The notes below the pieces were generated by a model that worked only from the letters and a program-made list of their open reading frames with translations, was not told where the DNA came from and did no database searches. The translations under genes were made by a program, and so were the position numbers. A stretch of DNA of 64,000 nt from Corbicula japonica. Taxonomy: Eukaryota; Mollusca; Bivalvia; Venerida; Cyrenidae. The stretch is taken from assembly GCA_038501625.1 (NCBI GenBank), contig JAZAYU010000010.1, forward strand, positions 124,001 through 188,000, in the 5' to 3' direction. How positions within the stretch are numbered: position 1 is the stretch's first letter; the number at the start of each line of letters is the position of its first letter. Below are positions 31,070-41,470 of the stretch, in pieces.

Positions 31070-32395
31070 CAAAAGGAAATTTCAAACGGCTTTTGAATAG
31101 TTTGTTAAATCCATACTGCTCTTTTTACTTCGACTAACATTATCTCACAGACTGGCGTTCTGCATTTGACATTCGTGACAATGTCTTCAAGTAAATTAGA
31201 CAAGGGTTGTGAACTACGTTACAACATATGTGAATAACCTGACACAGATATTTAAGAGCTAAATTTCTTTAAAAATGCAAACAATTTATTCAAATTTTAA
31301 TGTACAAACAAATAATGAGTCGAGCATGTGAAATACAAAAAAATATCATTTATTCAAATTTCACTTTAAGGCATGCTTAGAACTAGAAATACCATGTCAA
31401 ATACTCGGAAATGACCATGGTTTAGAAAAAAATGGTATCACAGTCATGCTCATGTCATAAATAAAGGCCAAATTTTGCAGTATTATGGTAAAATATCGAA
31501 TTCTAGTATGTAACTTAATTCACTGCAATGTAATTCACGATTTTACATAAAGCGGGATGGTCCTATTGAAAAACATTTGCGGGATCTTAACGATGCACAA
31601 TATCTGAGAGTGGAATGAGTCTACTTCTCAAATACATGTATAGAAAGAAAACTGAAAGTTGTTTTAATTGGTAAACATTGCACACTGAACGTAATTCACG
31701 TATTAAATGTTGAAAATCTATTTAGCCAATACATGCACATTCTATTTTTAATTCATTGGAAGATCTCAAGAATTACTACAATTCTGAACAATTTGAACAA
31801 CTGAAGTTTGAAATAGTATTATACTGTGATAAATTTATACATTTGTATATCTGTATTGGTAGCCTTATTTTCTGTAACGTAATTCACATTCAATTTTGGG
31901 ACATCATGTAAGTATATATTATAGAGTCAAAAATATTTAACTAATGTTAAGATGAGTTTTCAAAGACTTAGACATGTCAGTGTGATATGAATAATACAAA
32001 ACAATGATTGAGAAGGTGTCATATTTAATCATAGCGCAGTGTTTTTTTTATGTTAAACACACTCATGTTTGTGACATACATTATTTGGCTTTTTGACATT
32101 ATTTAGATGAGTAAAAAATTATTTGACACGTTTACCCACATGAAAATACATGGTGAAAGTGAAGACGCTTCTATAGAGATACTCATCATATAAGTTTTGA
32201 TTAGAAAATCTAACAACTTTTGTTTTACATGTGTTTTCAAATTAAAATTTAGCAATTGGTGCACTTTAACTGAATTTGGACGACTTTCTTGTTCGTTCTT
32301 GTTCTACTTGTACGTACGTCAACCTTTGGGCACGCTAGAACTAACGCCACATACATATCAAAAAAATAAATAAAACTGGTAAGAAAGCTATAATC
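31070..32395. other. No recognisable feature
   Basis: AT-rich DNA with no supported gene or repeat family. Confidence 0.45.
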
Positions 32396-32472
32396 ACAAC
32401 AAGTCAAGTCAAAAATATTTATTGGCAAAACATATACATGTTCATCGCCAAGTTACAGTTTTGGCGGATAGT

Positions 32473-33300
32473 TTACATAACATTGTATAAAAACAGAAAA
32501 CATATAAAACAACAGAAAAGCATGATGATTACATGTATTAGGAAATCTACTAAATTCACCAAAGACGCAGAGCTTGGTGTCTGCTTGCGAACGCCTACAA
32601 CTTGTTTTAAAATTTTAAAATAAATTTTCTCTATATCAGGTGCTTTATGGAAACCCCGTACCTCAGATCCGTAAGACAAAATAGGTAAATCATACAATCA
32701 AATAATTTCAACTTTCCTGTTACATAGAAAGAAACTTTATCAAATAAAGAAATCAAAGAAAACTATGTTTTTAAGGCTTGGTTAGACCGTGCTTTCTGAG
32801 CTTGTTAAAGGCAATGTTACACCCAGGTAAGTAAACGTTTGAACGTTTTTCAGTACTGAATTGTTATAATATATTTGGATGTTTTCATGTCTATTACCTG
32901 ACTTTAATACCATCACAACTGTCTTCTCTATCTTTACTTTAATACCCCATTTCATACAGTAATTATGAAGCTGTTTAAGTAAGAATTGTAAGCCTTCTTT
33001 TGAGTAGGAAATTAACACTGTGTCATCAGCTAATAAAAATAAATTATAGATCTGTAATTCGTCCAAGGTGAAGACATCATTATTTACATTTTGAATATTT
33101 CCATTATACATATTATTCACAACAAAGATAAATAATATTGCTTTCACACAGGATTTGACACAACTATACATACTTTGCAACATGCTTACTATTTTTGAAG
33201 AAACACCAGATTCAATGAGCTTAAACCATATCCCATTTCTGTATAGCATATCGAAACACTTAAAAAAATCTATTAATGATGCGTAAACCATTCTCTTTTC
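32473..33300 (-). pseudogene. LINE reverse transcriptase, motif A to C-terminal part
   Basis: The minus-strand frame 33291-32782 begins MVYASLIDFFKCFDMLYRNG (motif A region: D-F-F-K-C-F-D), continues with LFLLADDTVLISYSKEGLQF (motif C, ADD) and GIKVKIEKTVVMVLKSGNRH, then FTYLGVTLPL. A second frame, 32697-32473, has LPILSYGSEVRGFHKAPDIE and KILKQVVGVRKQTPSSA, the conserved C-terminal region of LINE ORF2 proteins. The stretch between motifs A and C is shorter than usual and the two frames are not joined, so the gene is broken. Confidence 0.85.
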
Positions 33301-33370
33301 ATACTTAATTACTTTATCTATTATAGAACATAAAACAAATTTATTAATTTAAGTTTTCGTTAATAGAGAG

Positions 33371-34843
33371 GTTGAGATTTAAGACGTGTACGTACGGGTA
33401 CGTGTAGAAGATATTTCTGTGTTTTACGTCTTCAATACATGTGTAGATGAAATTTTCTAAAAGTCCTTTTACACGTTATCTCCGTGTACAGAGTGTTCTA
33501 CACGTACGCCAATTACTTGTAGATTGTTTCTTATTTATTAATTAAAATATAAGAAAATGATTTTGGCCAGAGTTAGTATATTTCTTTGTTCCTTCGATCA
33601 TGTTGATGCTGTATAAAGATTCAGCGAAATCAAAGTCGGTTATTTCCAAAAAGTATACATTTAGCTGACCCTTCGTTTGATCTTATATCAATTTCCTGTT
33701 CAATATAAGATAAATTTATTATATATATCTAATGGTTTCGATATAGATGTACCACATAACAGCAACAAGATAAGGAAAAGACTCATGTTTAAGAGTTCTT
33801 AGTATCCTTTGCCAGAAGTGGGTTTTACTTGACATGCCGGTTGAGATGTAAGACGGGTACGCCTACTGGTACGTGTAGCGAAAATCATCTGGGTACTACC
33901 TCATCAAGGTATGCGTTTCTTAAACACAGTGCAAGTAATTATACAAGTTATCAACGTAAAAGGTACCTCCTACACGGATTAGAAAAAAACGTGTACTATT
34001 CATTGCCTTGTAGATCATGACTGCACTGCAACGCAGAGTCACCTCCCCTGAATATTGTGATAGTTATAATTTTTTACAACACTTCATTTTAATCACTATA
34101 TTTCATAAACATCATCCATTTTTGTCTTGTAAATTCGCTACTTGTTAGTTGCATTTACCTAGCTATGTAAGATAATGTTTTAAAAATATATTATAATTAT
34201 TGATAAAAATTTATATTTATGAACACATTTCCTGTTATTAATATTGAATAATGAAAATGCGTCTATTATTAAAACATAAATACATAAAAAGAGCTCTGAT
34301 GGTGCTAATAACCTCCGTCCAACAACATCATGTAATAGTAGTTAACAGTTCCTGAATAACTATGTATTTTGTGTATTCGTGTACCTCTGTACAATTTTGC
34401 ATATTCTATTAGCGTCAAACGTGGTTGAGACGACACTTACCTTAATAATAATTTGCGAAGTAAAATGTGTAATTGGTCATATTTTCTTCAATCAAAAGTA
34501 GCAAACCGCTACTCTATAACTATAACTGGGAATGACCTTATGTCAGGGAGAGGCGAATTCAATATTTTCAAGTGATCAATACAACATGGCGAAAACTTTT
34601 TCCTGAGGAACCGTATTTAAATATTATTGTCTATCACGTGACTGTGAATGTGTCTATTACGTACTATATTTTGATGGCTTTTATAGAAGTAAACCGAAAC
34701 GCATGAAATCTCACTTTGGAAAATTACAAGTACACGTACTACGTACAAGTTACTTTTCTCAAACGATTTTCATTAAAACAGTGTCAAGTACGTGAACTTG
34801 TAGCTTACACGTACCCGTACACGTACACGTTTTAAATCTCAAC
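33371..34843. mobile_element. TIR element with GTACGT-rich ends, possibly nested
   Basis: The left end is GTTGAGATTTAAGACGTGTA plus CGTACGGGTACGTGTAG. The right end is the inverted form, ACGTACACGTTTTAAATCTC plus AAC. A third terminus of the same type, GTTGAGATGTAAGACGGGTA, sits at 33840 in the left-end orientation, so either two related elements are nested or one end was duplicated. No transposase is visible. It lies inside the LINE RT gene. I see no exact target duplication. Confidence 0.7.
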
Positions 34844-34861
34844 TCCATTAGCTGCCCATTT

Positions 34862-35205
34862 ACGTACGTAGACGTGTATCTAACAATACAGAAGTTTTTT
34901 TCGGAAAAAACGCTAGTGAGAGTGATTCCCCTTTAATTATTAACGTACTCAAGATTACCCTTCTTTGGCACCGGTACAATAATAACTTTGCACCATGAAT
35001 TTCGATAATTATGCACATTCATTAAATATATGATTAAATAGTTTGCATAGTACTGGAGCTAAAATTGCTTTAGTTACTATAAACAATTTAGGAATAAGTT
35101 GATCGAAACCGGGGCTTTTTCCTCGTTTCAATGAAGAAGAAATAGCCTTCATGACTTCTTCACAGGTCTTGTAAATTCACAATCAAGTTCATCTTTGTTA
35201 TATAT
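34862..35205 (-). pseudogene. LINE RT N-terminal fragment
   Basis: From about 35170 downward on the minus strand the frame reads EEVMKAISSSLKRGKSPGFD, QLIPKLFIVTKAILAPVLCK and LFNHIFNECA, which matches the start of a LINE RT domain (LKxGKSPGxDxIxxEl...LxxLFNxI). It is the upstream half of the RT at 32.5-33.3 kb, separated from it by the TIR element. Confidence 0.75.
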
Positions 35206-35845
35206 TAGTTGACTTATTGCTATGTAAATTTTCAAGAATTTTCAAAAACATTATCACTTGAATATAACTTTTTAAAATGTTTATAAAATTCCTCAACTTA
35301 AATTTCGGTTTTAATTTTCTGTTTTCTTAATTTTAAAATTTCGCTCCAAAATTTTTGGGGTTTTCCGTTGCTAGAGTATGCATCTTTTGTTTCTTGAGTA
35401 TATTGAACAAGTGAGCATGCGTCGTGCAACTAACGGCTGATTTTTCCATCTGCTACTTTTCTTCCAAAAAACAGTGGATAAAGCTATCTAGGAATATTTG
35501 TTTTGTGGTTATTTTGTTAGAAAACCACTTTGGAAATGTTCCCTATTCACCAATTGCCTAAATTTTACGTAACCCGTCAAAATTTGTATTTTTCCCTTTG
35601 TCAACATATTTACCTTGACCTTCAAAATTTATTTTCTTTGTTTTAAGCGGCATCTTGTAAACACGGTGAACAGGTACAGGTGAAAAATGATTTCAGGTAT
35701 ATTTACTATGCCATTTTTGTACTTTCTACTGGCGAATTTCACAGTTCCTGCAGTAGATCACACTCTGCATGGACATGTGTTGATTACCAAACCAAATTGT
35801 TTCCAGCCCAGCAAAATAATTTCAGTTGCATGTCTTGTTAGTAAG
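35206..35845. other. Probable 5' flank of the CR1-like element
   Basis: AT-rich DNA between the two LINEs. No coding frame recognised; the 5' UTR of the CR1-like element may begin here. Confidence 0.35.
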
Positions 35846-35854
35846 ACTAGGTGA

Positions 35855-36172
35855 CATATACCCTGTAAAACTACAAGAAATGCATCCCTGGCTTACTTAT
35901 GCAGTTTGCTTATGTCAACCTCAAATGATATTGAGAAAAACCCTGGCCCACTGTATCCTTGTGGCTCATGTGGCTTGGAAGTTCTAGATAATCACCAAGC
36001 AGTGGAGTGTGATACATGCATGCAATGGTTTCACATAGAATGCGAAAATATGTCAAACGACACTTATAATGAACTTGTTGCTCGTGACTGCTCCTTCTCA
36101 TGGCTGTGCTCTGGCTGTGATTCCCTCAATTTTTTCATCTCAGACCACCAAATTATCAAATATGTCCTCTGA
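35855..36172 (+). pseudogene. 2A-like motif and PHD finger of the CR1-like element
   Basis: The frame opens after a TGA near 35852 and reads LAYLCSLLMSTSNDIEKNPG-P, then a zinc-finger region: CGSCGLEVLDNHQAVECDTC, WFHIEC and SWLCSGCDS. The core DIEKNPGP fits the D-V/I-E-x-N-P-G-P consensus of 2A ribosome-skipping sequences and is preceded by a hydrophobic stretch, as in other retrotransposon 2A elements. The cysteine/histidine spacing (C-x2-C, C-x2-C, H-x4-C, C-x2-C) is that of a PHD finger. In related elements 2A lies near the N-terminus. Function here is inferred, since the rest of the ORF is broken. Confidence 0.85.
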
Positions 36173-36264
36173 AAACAGTTTCAGTCCTTGAAAAATTGAC
36201 AACTGACAGTGACAACGGACAGAACACACATATACCTATATTGAAAACACATAAACCTAAAAAT

Positions 36265-36940
36265 TGGAAATCAAAACTTAAAGTCTTATATTTAAACTGT
36301 TAATCAATTGTAAATAAAAAAGCTGAATTTTACACCTTACTTGAACAACAAAAACCTGATCTTGTCATTTGTACTGAGTCATGGTTGTCTAATGAACATA
36401 AGGATGGTGAGATATTTCCAAGGTCTCTGGGCTACACGCCATTTAGAGCAGACAGAAATGGTAAAGGGGGAGCGGTGAAAAAAAAACAACAAATTGAAAA
36501 CAAATTGCGAAATTTTTTGGGTTAAACTGGAATTCAAAGGATGTTAATCTCTTTATATAGCAGCCTATTACAAATCTAAAGAAACTGACCAGCTTAGTGC
36601 TGAGGAATTTAGAAAATCGGTCGAACTGGCTCACAAATTGAAAGGGAATATATGGATTTTTAGGGATTTCAGTTGTCCAAAACTCTCCTGGGGTACTGAT
36701 TTTATTGGACATATCAAACAAGGTTGTGGCAATCCTACCATGTATGAAGACTTTCGAAACTTACTCGCAGATAACAACCTGTCTCAAATAGTGACTGAAA
36801 ATACAAGAAAAGGAAACATTCAAGACTTATTCCTCACTTCAAATCACACACTCATAGATTCAGTAACACTTCATCCAGGCATTTCAGACCACAGCATATT
36901 CACAGTTATTGCTAATCTAAAACCAAAAACAATAAAACAG
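36265..36940 (+). pseudogene. Endonuclease domain of the CR1-like element
   Basis: The N-terminal part reads KLKVLYLNC, a stop, SIVNKKAEFYTLLEQQKPDL, VICTESWLS and LGYTPFRADRNGKGG, matching LINE AP-endonuclease motifs (N at the start, TES/TETWL, R-D/N-R-xxGKGGGV). After a damaged A-rich stretch near 36480 the frame resumes with NIWIFRDFSCPKLSW, where the usual GDFN is RDFS. The domain ends with LHPGISDHSIF (SDH motif). Loss of GDFN residues, a stop and a frame change make it inactive. Confidence 0.85.
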
Positions 36941-37462
36941 CTTCCCAGAAATTTTATTCTTTATAGAAAAGCAAACTGGACAGAATTTCGTAAATGTATG
37001 GACTCTGAAAAAGATAGGATTATTAAATTATGTAAATTCCAAAACTTAAATGTTGATAAACTATGGGAAGAACTTAAATCATCTATTAATACAGGGATAT
37101 CAAAATACATACCAGTAAAGAAAATAGGGTCAAAATTCTCACTGCCTTGGATCACTCAAGAAATTAAAAGACTAATTCGTAAACGGGATCACCTTTATGT
37201 CAAGCTCAAGAAAACTAAAAAACCAGATCCAAATACTAGAGCCCACTTCCTCAATTTAATTAAAAGAAAAATTAAAATTGCACATGAAAATTATATTGAA
37301 TATGTTTTGGGAAATGAAAACCCGAAAAGTGAACAAGATCATCCAAAAAGTAAGTTTTCAACAAAGAAACTATATTCTGTTCTAAAATATGTAAAACAAT
37401 ATCCTCATGGTATTCCACCTTTATTCGATCAGTCCACCGGTACCACTGTTAGCGACAACTGG
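36941..37462 (+). pseudogene. Linker and RT N-terminal region of the CR1-like element
   Basis: This is the downstream part of the open frame 36638-37480. It contains IKRLIRKRDHLYVKLKKTKK, AHENYIEYVLGNENPK and KKLYSVLKYVKQYPHGIPPL, typical of the region between endonuclease and RT. The frame ends artificially in the inserted PLE-type tail. Confidence 0.8.
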
Positions 37463-37522
37463 GGAGGCTGTTTTTTCTGAATGTGGCGATTCCTGATATG
37501 CATATTTCACCTTTTTTTAAGT
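37461..37522 (+). mobile_element. Short PLE-type tail insertion inside the LINE gene
   Basis: GGGGAGGCTGTTTTTTCTGA, ATGTGGCGATTCCTGATATG and CATATTTCACCTTTTTTTAA match the extreme 3' end of the PLE-type tail (compare 25530-25575). On either side the LINE protein sequence is continuous in sense (VSDN before, KADLLN after), so this is a severely 5'-truncated insertion of about 60 bp. Confidence 0.8.
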
Positions 37523-38480
37523 AAAGCAGACCTCCTAAACAAGCAGTTTCAGTTTGTTTTCACTCCTATGTCGGCACTTTCGTTATCACAACTATGTAAC
37601 TCAACCCTCATAAACATGAACATAAATTGTAAGTACCCCATAATGCCTGAAATTGTTATTGACTTAAAAGGGATTATAAAACTCCTTGGTAATCTACAAC
37701 CTGACAAAGCTGCAGGTCCAGACAGTATTAAACCCCTTGTATTGAAGGAATTAAAATCGCAAATTGCTCCAATAATATCATTCTGTTTCAAAAATCACTT
37801 GACTCTGGCAAACTACCAATGGAATGGATTTCTGCAAATGTCACTCCTCTTTTCAAGAAAGGAGCTAAAAATGATCCTGCAAACTACAGACCAATTTCTT
37901 TGACTTGCACACTTTGTAAAACATTAGAACACATTATAGCATCCAATCTTTCTGATCATTTAAAAAACCACAACATTCTTTATGATTTACAACATTGCTT
38001 TCGTGAACGCAGATCTTGTGAAACACAACTTATACAACTTGTTGACGACCTAGCACGTAACCTCAGCACTGGACAACATAATGACTTAATATTGCTGGAT
38101 TTTAGCAAAGCTTTTGATAAAGTAAGTCACCTGAAGTCACCTGAAATTATTATATAAACTGCAGGAACATACATGGTAGAGTAGACCAACGTACAGTACA
38201 TCAGTACTCGGCCCCCTCCTTTTTCTACTTTATATAAACGACCTACCCAATCATATTAAATCCCAAGTTCGCCTTTTTGCTGACGACACTGCAGTTTACC
38301 TGGTCATCACAGATAATCACGACTGCCTTAGGTTACAGAAGGATTTACAGACATTAGGAGCTTGGGAAAAGTTATGGGAAATGGAGTTTAACCCTGGCAA
38401 ATGTCAAGTCTTAAACATAACTAGGAATAAAAAGAAAATCAAGTTTGATATAAGTTACATGGAAAAATCTTAGAGCTAGT
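37523..38480 (+). pseudogene. Reverse transcriptase domain of the CR1-like element
   Basis: In order: KLLGNLQPDKAAGPDSIKPL, a frame change near 37815, VTPLFKKGAKNDPANYRPIS and LTCTLCKTLEHIIASNLSDH, DLILLDFSKAFDKVSH (motif A with the first Asp), then an apparent deletion. Motif B and its LPQG-type block are not recognisable. RLFADDTAVYL (motif C, near 38268-38300) follows, then MEFNPGKCQVLNITRNKKK and a stop at about 38471. Motif order is that of CR1-group RTs. Confidence 0.9.
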
Positions 38481-39089
38481 ACCAAGTGCAAAATATCTAA
38501 GCATTGACATTTCAAGTGACCTGTCATGGAATCAGCACATTGACCATGTTGACAGAATCACTCAGAGTGCAAATAAAACTCTTGGATTTTTACGAAGAAA
38601 TCTACTTAAAAAAAGAAAATTCGCCAAGTTTCATAAAAATCACTAGTTAGGCCGCAACTGGAATATGCGTCTACTGTTTGGTCACCACACACACAGTGTA
38701 ACATTAACAAAATTGAAATGATCCAACGTAGAGCAGCCCGTTGGGTCAAAGGTCAATATTCCCCTTACGACAGTGTGACGACCATGCTCGACGACCTAAA
38801 ATGAGAGACATTAGAATCCAGAAGAACCTCTGCTAGACTATGTATGTTTTTCAAAATAGTCCATGGTTTTGTGGCAATTTTAGTCCCACCATATCTAGTG
38901 CAGCTATTGAGAAGAACCAGGCACATGCATCCATTATCATACAGGCAGGTTCACACTAAAATTGATATTTTTGAATATTCGTTATTTCCTCAGACCGTCG
39001 TAATAGGGAACCAGCTACCATCCAACGTCGTTTTGCAGCCTGATCCTGATCACTTCAGACAGGCTTTAAACACCCTAAACATTGCATAG
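38480..39089 (+). pseudogene. C-terminal region of the CR1-like LINE
   Basis: ELVPSAKYLSIDISSDLSWN then HIDHVDRITQSANKTLGFLR, several stops, and an open frame 38844-39089 beginning MFFKIVHGFVAILVPPYL and containing FPQTVVIGNQLPSNVV. This resembles the conserved C-terminus of CR1/jockey-type ORF2 (fFpRtixxWNxLP). Stops and frame changes near 38640-38830 show decay. Confidence 0.8.
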
Positions 39090-39217
39090 ATAGCAAAATA
39101 CTGTTTTTAACCTGATTTTAACTCTTTTTAAACTCTTTTAACAATTTCACTGTTTTTCTTTGACGTCGTCTTGTCATTTAAAAACTTTTATTCTTGCACT
39201 AACGCGCATCTGCTTGT

Positions 39218-39674
39218 GATGGATGGATGGATGGATGGGATGGGATGGGATGGGATGGGTGGATGGATGGATGGGTGGATGGGATGAGATAGGATGGATG
39301 GGATGGAGGGATGGGATGGGATGGATGGATGGATGGATGGATGGATGGATGGATGATGGATGGGATGGGATGGGATGGGATGGATGGATGGATGGATGGA
39401 TGGATGGGATGGGATGGGATGGGATGGGATGGGATGGGATGGATGGATGAATGGATGGGATGGGATGGGATGGAGGGATGGGATGGGATGGATGGATGGG
39501 ATGGAGGGATGGGATGGATGGATAGATGGGATGGGATGGGATGGATGGATGGATGGATGGATGGATGGGATGGGATGGGATGGATGGATGATGGATGGGA
39601 TGGATGGCATGGGATGGGATGGGATGGATGGATGGGATGGGATGGGATGTGATGGGATGGGATGGATGGATGGA
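39218..39674. repeat. GATG/GGATGG array at the LINE 3' end
   Basis: About 457 bp of mixed GGATGGAT and GGGATGGGAT words without other sequence, directly after the CR1-like element and followed by GACAACAACAACACC. It yields long open frames on both strands (Met/Gly/Asp/Trp on +, His/Pro/Ser/Ile on -), which are artefacts. The minus strand is C- and A-rich, the plus strand G-rich. Confidence 0.95.
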
Positions 39675-40028
39675 CAACAACAACACCAGATTTAGGAATA
39701 AGGTTTCGTACTTGCCAGCAATTAAATACAAGAAAATTAAAGCAGCTTTTCTGGAAATGCGCTCTTGTTACATCTGGTTCTGTCGTCATAATGCACATCT
39801 GGTTCTTTCGTCATACTGCTCTAAACTTCTTCTTGTCCTGGAAAGAGACTAAAACAGAATTGAATAACATATTCTTAACAGCATTTAGATGAAGCATCTT
39901 CAATAAACGTGTATAATGTATAGCATAAAAATGCGAACAGAATAAAACTTTCGTTAGAATTCTTAAACATTATTACAATTGTCAAATATAAACTGACGTC
40001 GACGATAAGAATACTGGCATCAATTCTA
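39675..40028. other. No recognisable feature
   Basis: AT-rich DNA between the GATGG array and a family R copy. Confidence 0.4.
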
Positions 40029-40029
40029 A

Positions 40030-40500
40030 TAACATATGGAAATAGATGAAAAGGGAATTTTGAAAGCAACCGAACACGACAAATAAGAAAATACTGCAGG
40101 CTCGGTTTGATTGAGCCTGTTCATGGGCAGTCTTGGGAATGCATATTACTGCCCTCGCCGCCTAGCCCCGGGTTGAGCGCAACTCAGTATTAAATTACAC
40201 CAATAAATAGTACAACTTAGATCCATCCCAAACGATGCCAGCATGCATATGGCGGTGAACACGGAACCTTCAATGAGCTATTTTCAGATTAATGTTCAGC
40301 GGCGTTTGGTCCCCAGATAAAAGAATGGGTTTGCCCTAAACGAGAAAACAATAGGCGGAACTAAACAGAATAGAATTTAGACAGGCGATCTTAGAATATA
40401 AATCTTGCATATCACAGACGACGCCAAAGGCAAAATTTAAAAAGCAGGAAGTATATCCTCGGGGGTGATTGGACAATATCCAAATCTGTATTGGCTGGGA
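40030..40500 (-). repeat. Dispersed repeat family R, long form, copy 2
   Basis: In reverse orientation: GGGAATTTTGAAAGCAACCG, GCAGGCTCGGTTTGATTGAG, CCTGTTCATGGGCAG, CGCCGCCTAGCCCCGGGTTG, and further AGGCGGAACTAAACAGAATA and AGCAGGAAGTATATCCTCGG. The block order matches 60840-61295. Confidence 0.8.
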
Positions 40501-40559
40501 TATTGAAACCATCTATCTATAAACCGGCCGAAATATAAAAAATCAAAAGTAATTTTAGA

Positions 40560-40860
40560 AGTACTTTAAACATAGTACATAAGTATCGTGCTCAACGACC
40601 TTCAAAGGACGTAACTGATAACTGCACTGATTGAATGTACGGGGAGACTTTTTACAGCCGCCACACGGCACAAACAACGCTACTGTGATATTGAAATAGA
40701 TGAAAAGGGAACTTTGAAAGCAACCGAACATGACAAATATGAAAATACTGCAGGCTCGGTTTGATTGAGCCTGTGAATGGGCAGTACTGGGAATGCATAT
40801 TACTGCCCACGCCGCCTAGCCCCGAGTTACCTCCATTTAAAAAGTACATTCTCAAAATTG
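40560..40860 (-). repeat. Family R, short form
   Basis: GTACGGGGAGACTTTTTACA, GCCGCCACACGGCACAAAC, then GGGAACTTTGAAAGCAACCG and the TTTGATTGAGCCTGTGAATG core, ending CGCCGCCTAGCCCCGAGTTA. The R core is the same as in the long form but the adjoining block differs. Confidence 0.75.
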
Positions 40861-41004
40861 GTGGGAGTTCGCCAACGAGTTACCTCCCTTTAAGAGTCTT
40901 TTAACCCCAATGTTCAAGCATCATCTGTATGGACGCCAGTTACGGATGTATAAAGACAGTTAAACTTACTAAGAGTTCTTTAACAATTAAACATGCAAAA
41001 ATAT

Positions 41005-41470
41005 ATCTTTTAGTCAGTACTATTATCAGTAAAATAACCCGTTACCGATGTCATGCAGTGATTGTTACGTATATCAGGGCTATCCGATCAAGTTTTTTTG
41101 GGGTTGTCCCGGTTAGCTCAGTTGGTTACGTCGCAGGAATTGCAGGGCTAGGCGCTGTCAACGTGACGGTAAGGGTTCGCTCCCAGCTAGAGACACTATC
41201 ATTTGAAATTCACAGTAGCGCTATTTGTACAGTGTGGCGGCCGTAAAAAGTCTCCCCGTACATTTAGTCAGTACTGTTATCAGTAAAATAACCCGTTACC
41301 GATGTCATGCCGTGATTGTTACGTTTATCAGGGCTAGAGGATCAACCTTTTTTGGGGTTGTCCCGGTTAGCTCAGTTGGTTGCGTCGTAGGAATTGCAGG
41401 GCTTGGCGCTGTCGCCGTGACGGTGCGGGTTAGCTCCCAGCTAGAGACACTATCATTTGAATAAACGTGT
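41005..41470 (+). repeat. Tandem pair of 253-bp units with a tRNA-like head
   Basis: Each unit has AAAATAACCCGTTACCGATG, then TTGTCCCGGTTAGCTCAGTT (A box GGTTAGCTCAGTTGG at 41111 and 41364), and a B-box-like GGGTTCGCTCC (41173) or GGGTTAGCTCC (41427). CTAGAGACACTATCATTTGA follows. The segment CGGCCGTAAAAAGTCTCCCC between units links them to the family R short form. The spacing between A and B boxes is longer and the arms do not fold as a tRNA, so I read this as a tRNA-headed, SINE-like repeat. Confidence 0.7.

Larger units (their letters stand above)
32396..35205 (-). mobile_element. Second non-LTR retrotransposon (LINE), interrupted
   Basis: RT coding remnants on the minus strand lie at 34870-35200 and 32470-33300. 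The 3' end is at about 32400, where the minus strand reads GCCAATAAATATTTTTGACT then TGACTTG: an AATAAA signal with a short TTGAC-type tail. A TIR element (33371-34843) divides the RT gene. The RT style (SPGFDQ...; LLADDTVL...; TYLGVT...) differs from the CR1-like element at 35.8-39.2 kb, so this is another LINE clade, not assigned. Confidence 0.75.
35850..39217 (+). mobile_element. CR1-like LINE, nearly full length but decayed
   Basis: In order on the + strand: a 2A-like motif, PHD finger, apurinic-type endonuclease, RT and a LINE C-terminal region. The coding sequence is broken by stops, frame changes, a 60-bp PLE-tail insertion (about 37461-37522) and a deletion after RT motif A. The combination of 2A-like motif and PHD finger is known from CR1/L2-group elements of invertebrates, so I assign it there. 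It ends near 39217, where a GATGG-type array starts. Confidence 0.85.

Noticed and set aside
39174..39798. Long open frames of 140-199 codons on the minus strand and Met/Gly/Asp/Trp frames on the plus strand
   Set aside because: They are direct translations of the GATGG array; stop-free because of the repeat composition.
41106..41186. Functional tRNA genes in the two 253-bp units
   Set aside because: The A-to-B spacing is long and no cloverleaf forms; the tandem context fits a SINE-like repeat.
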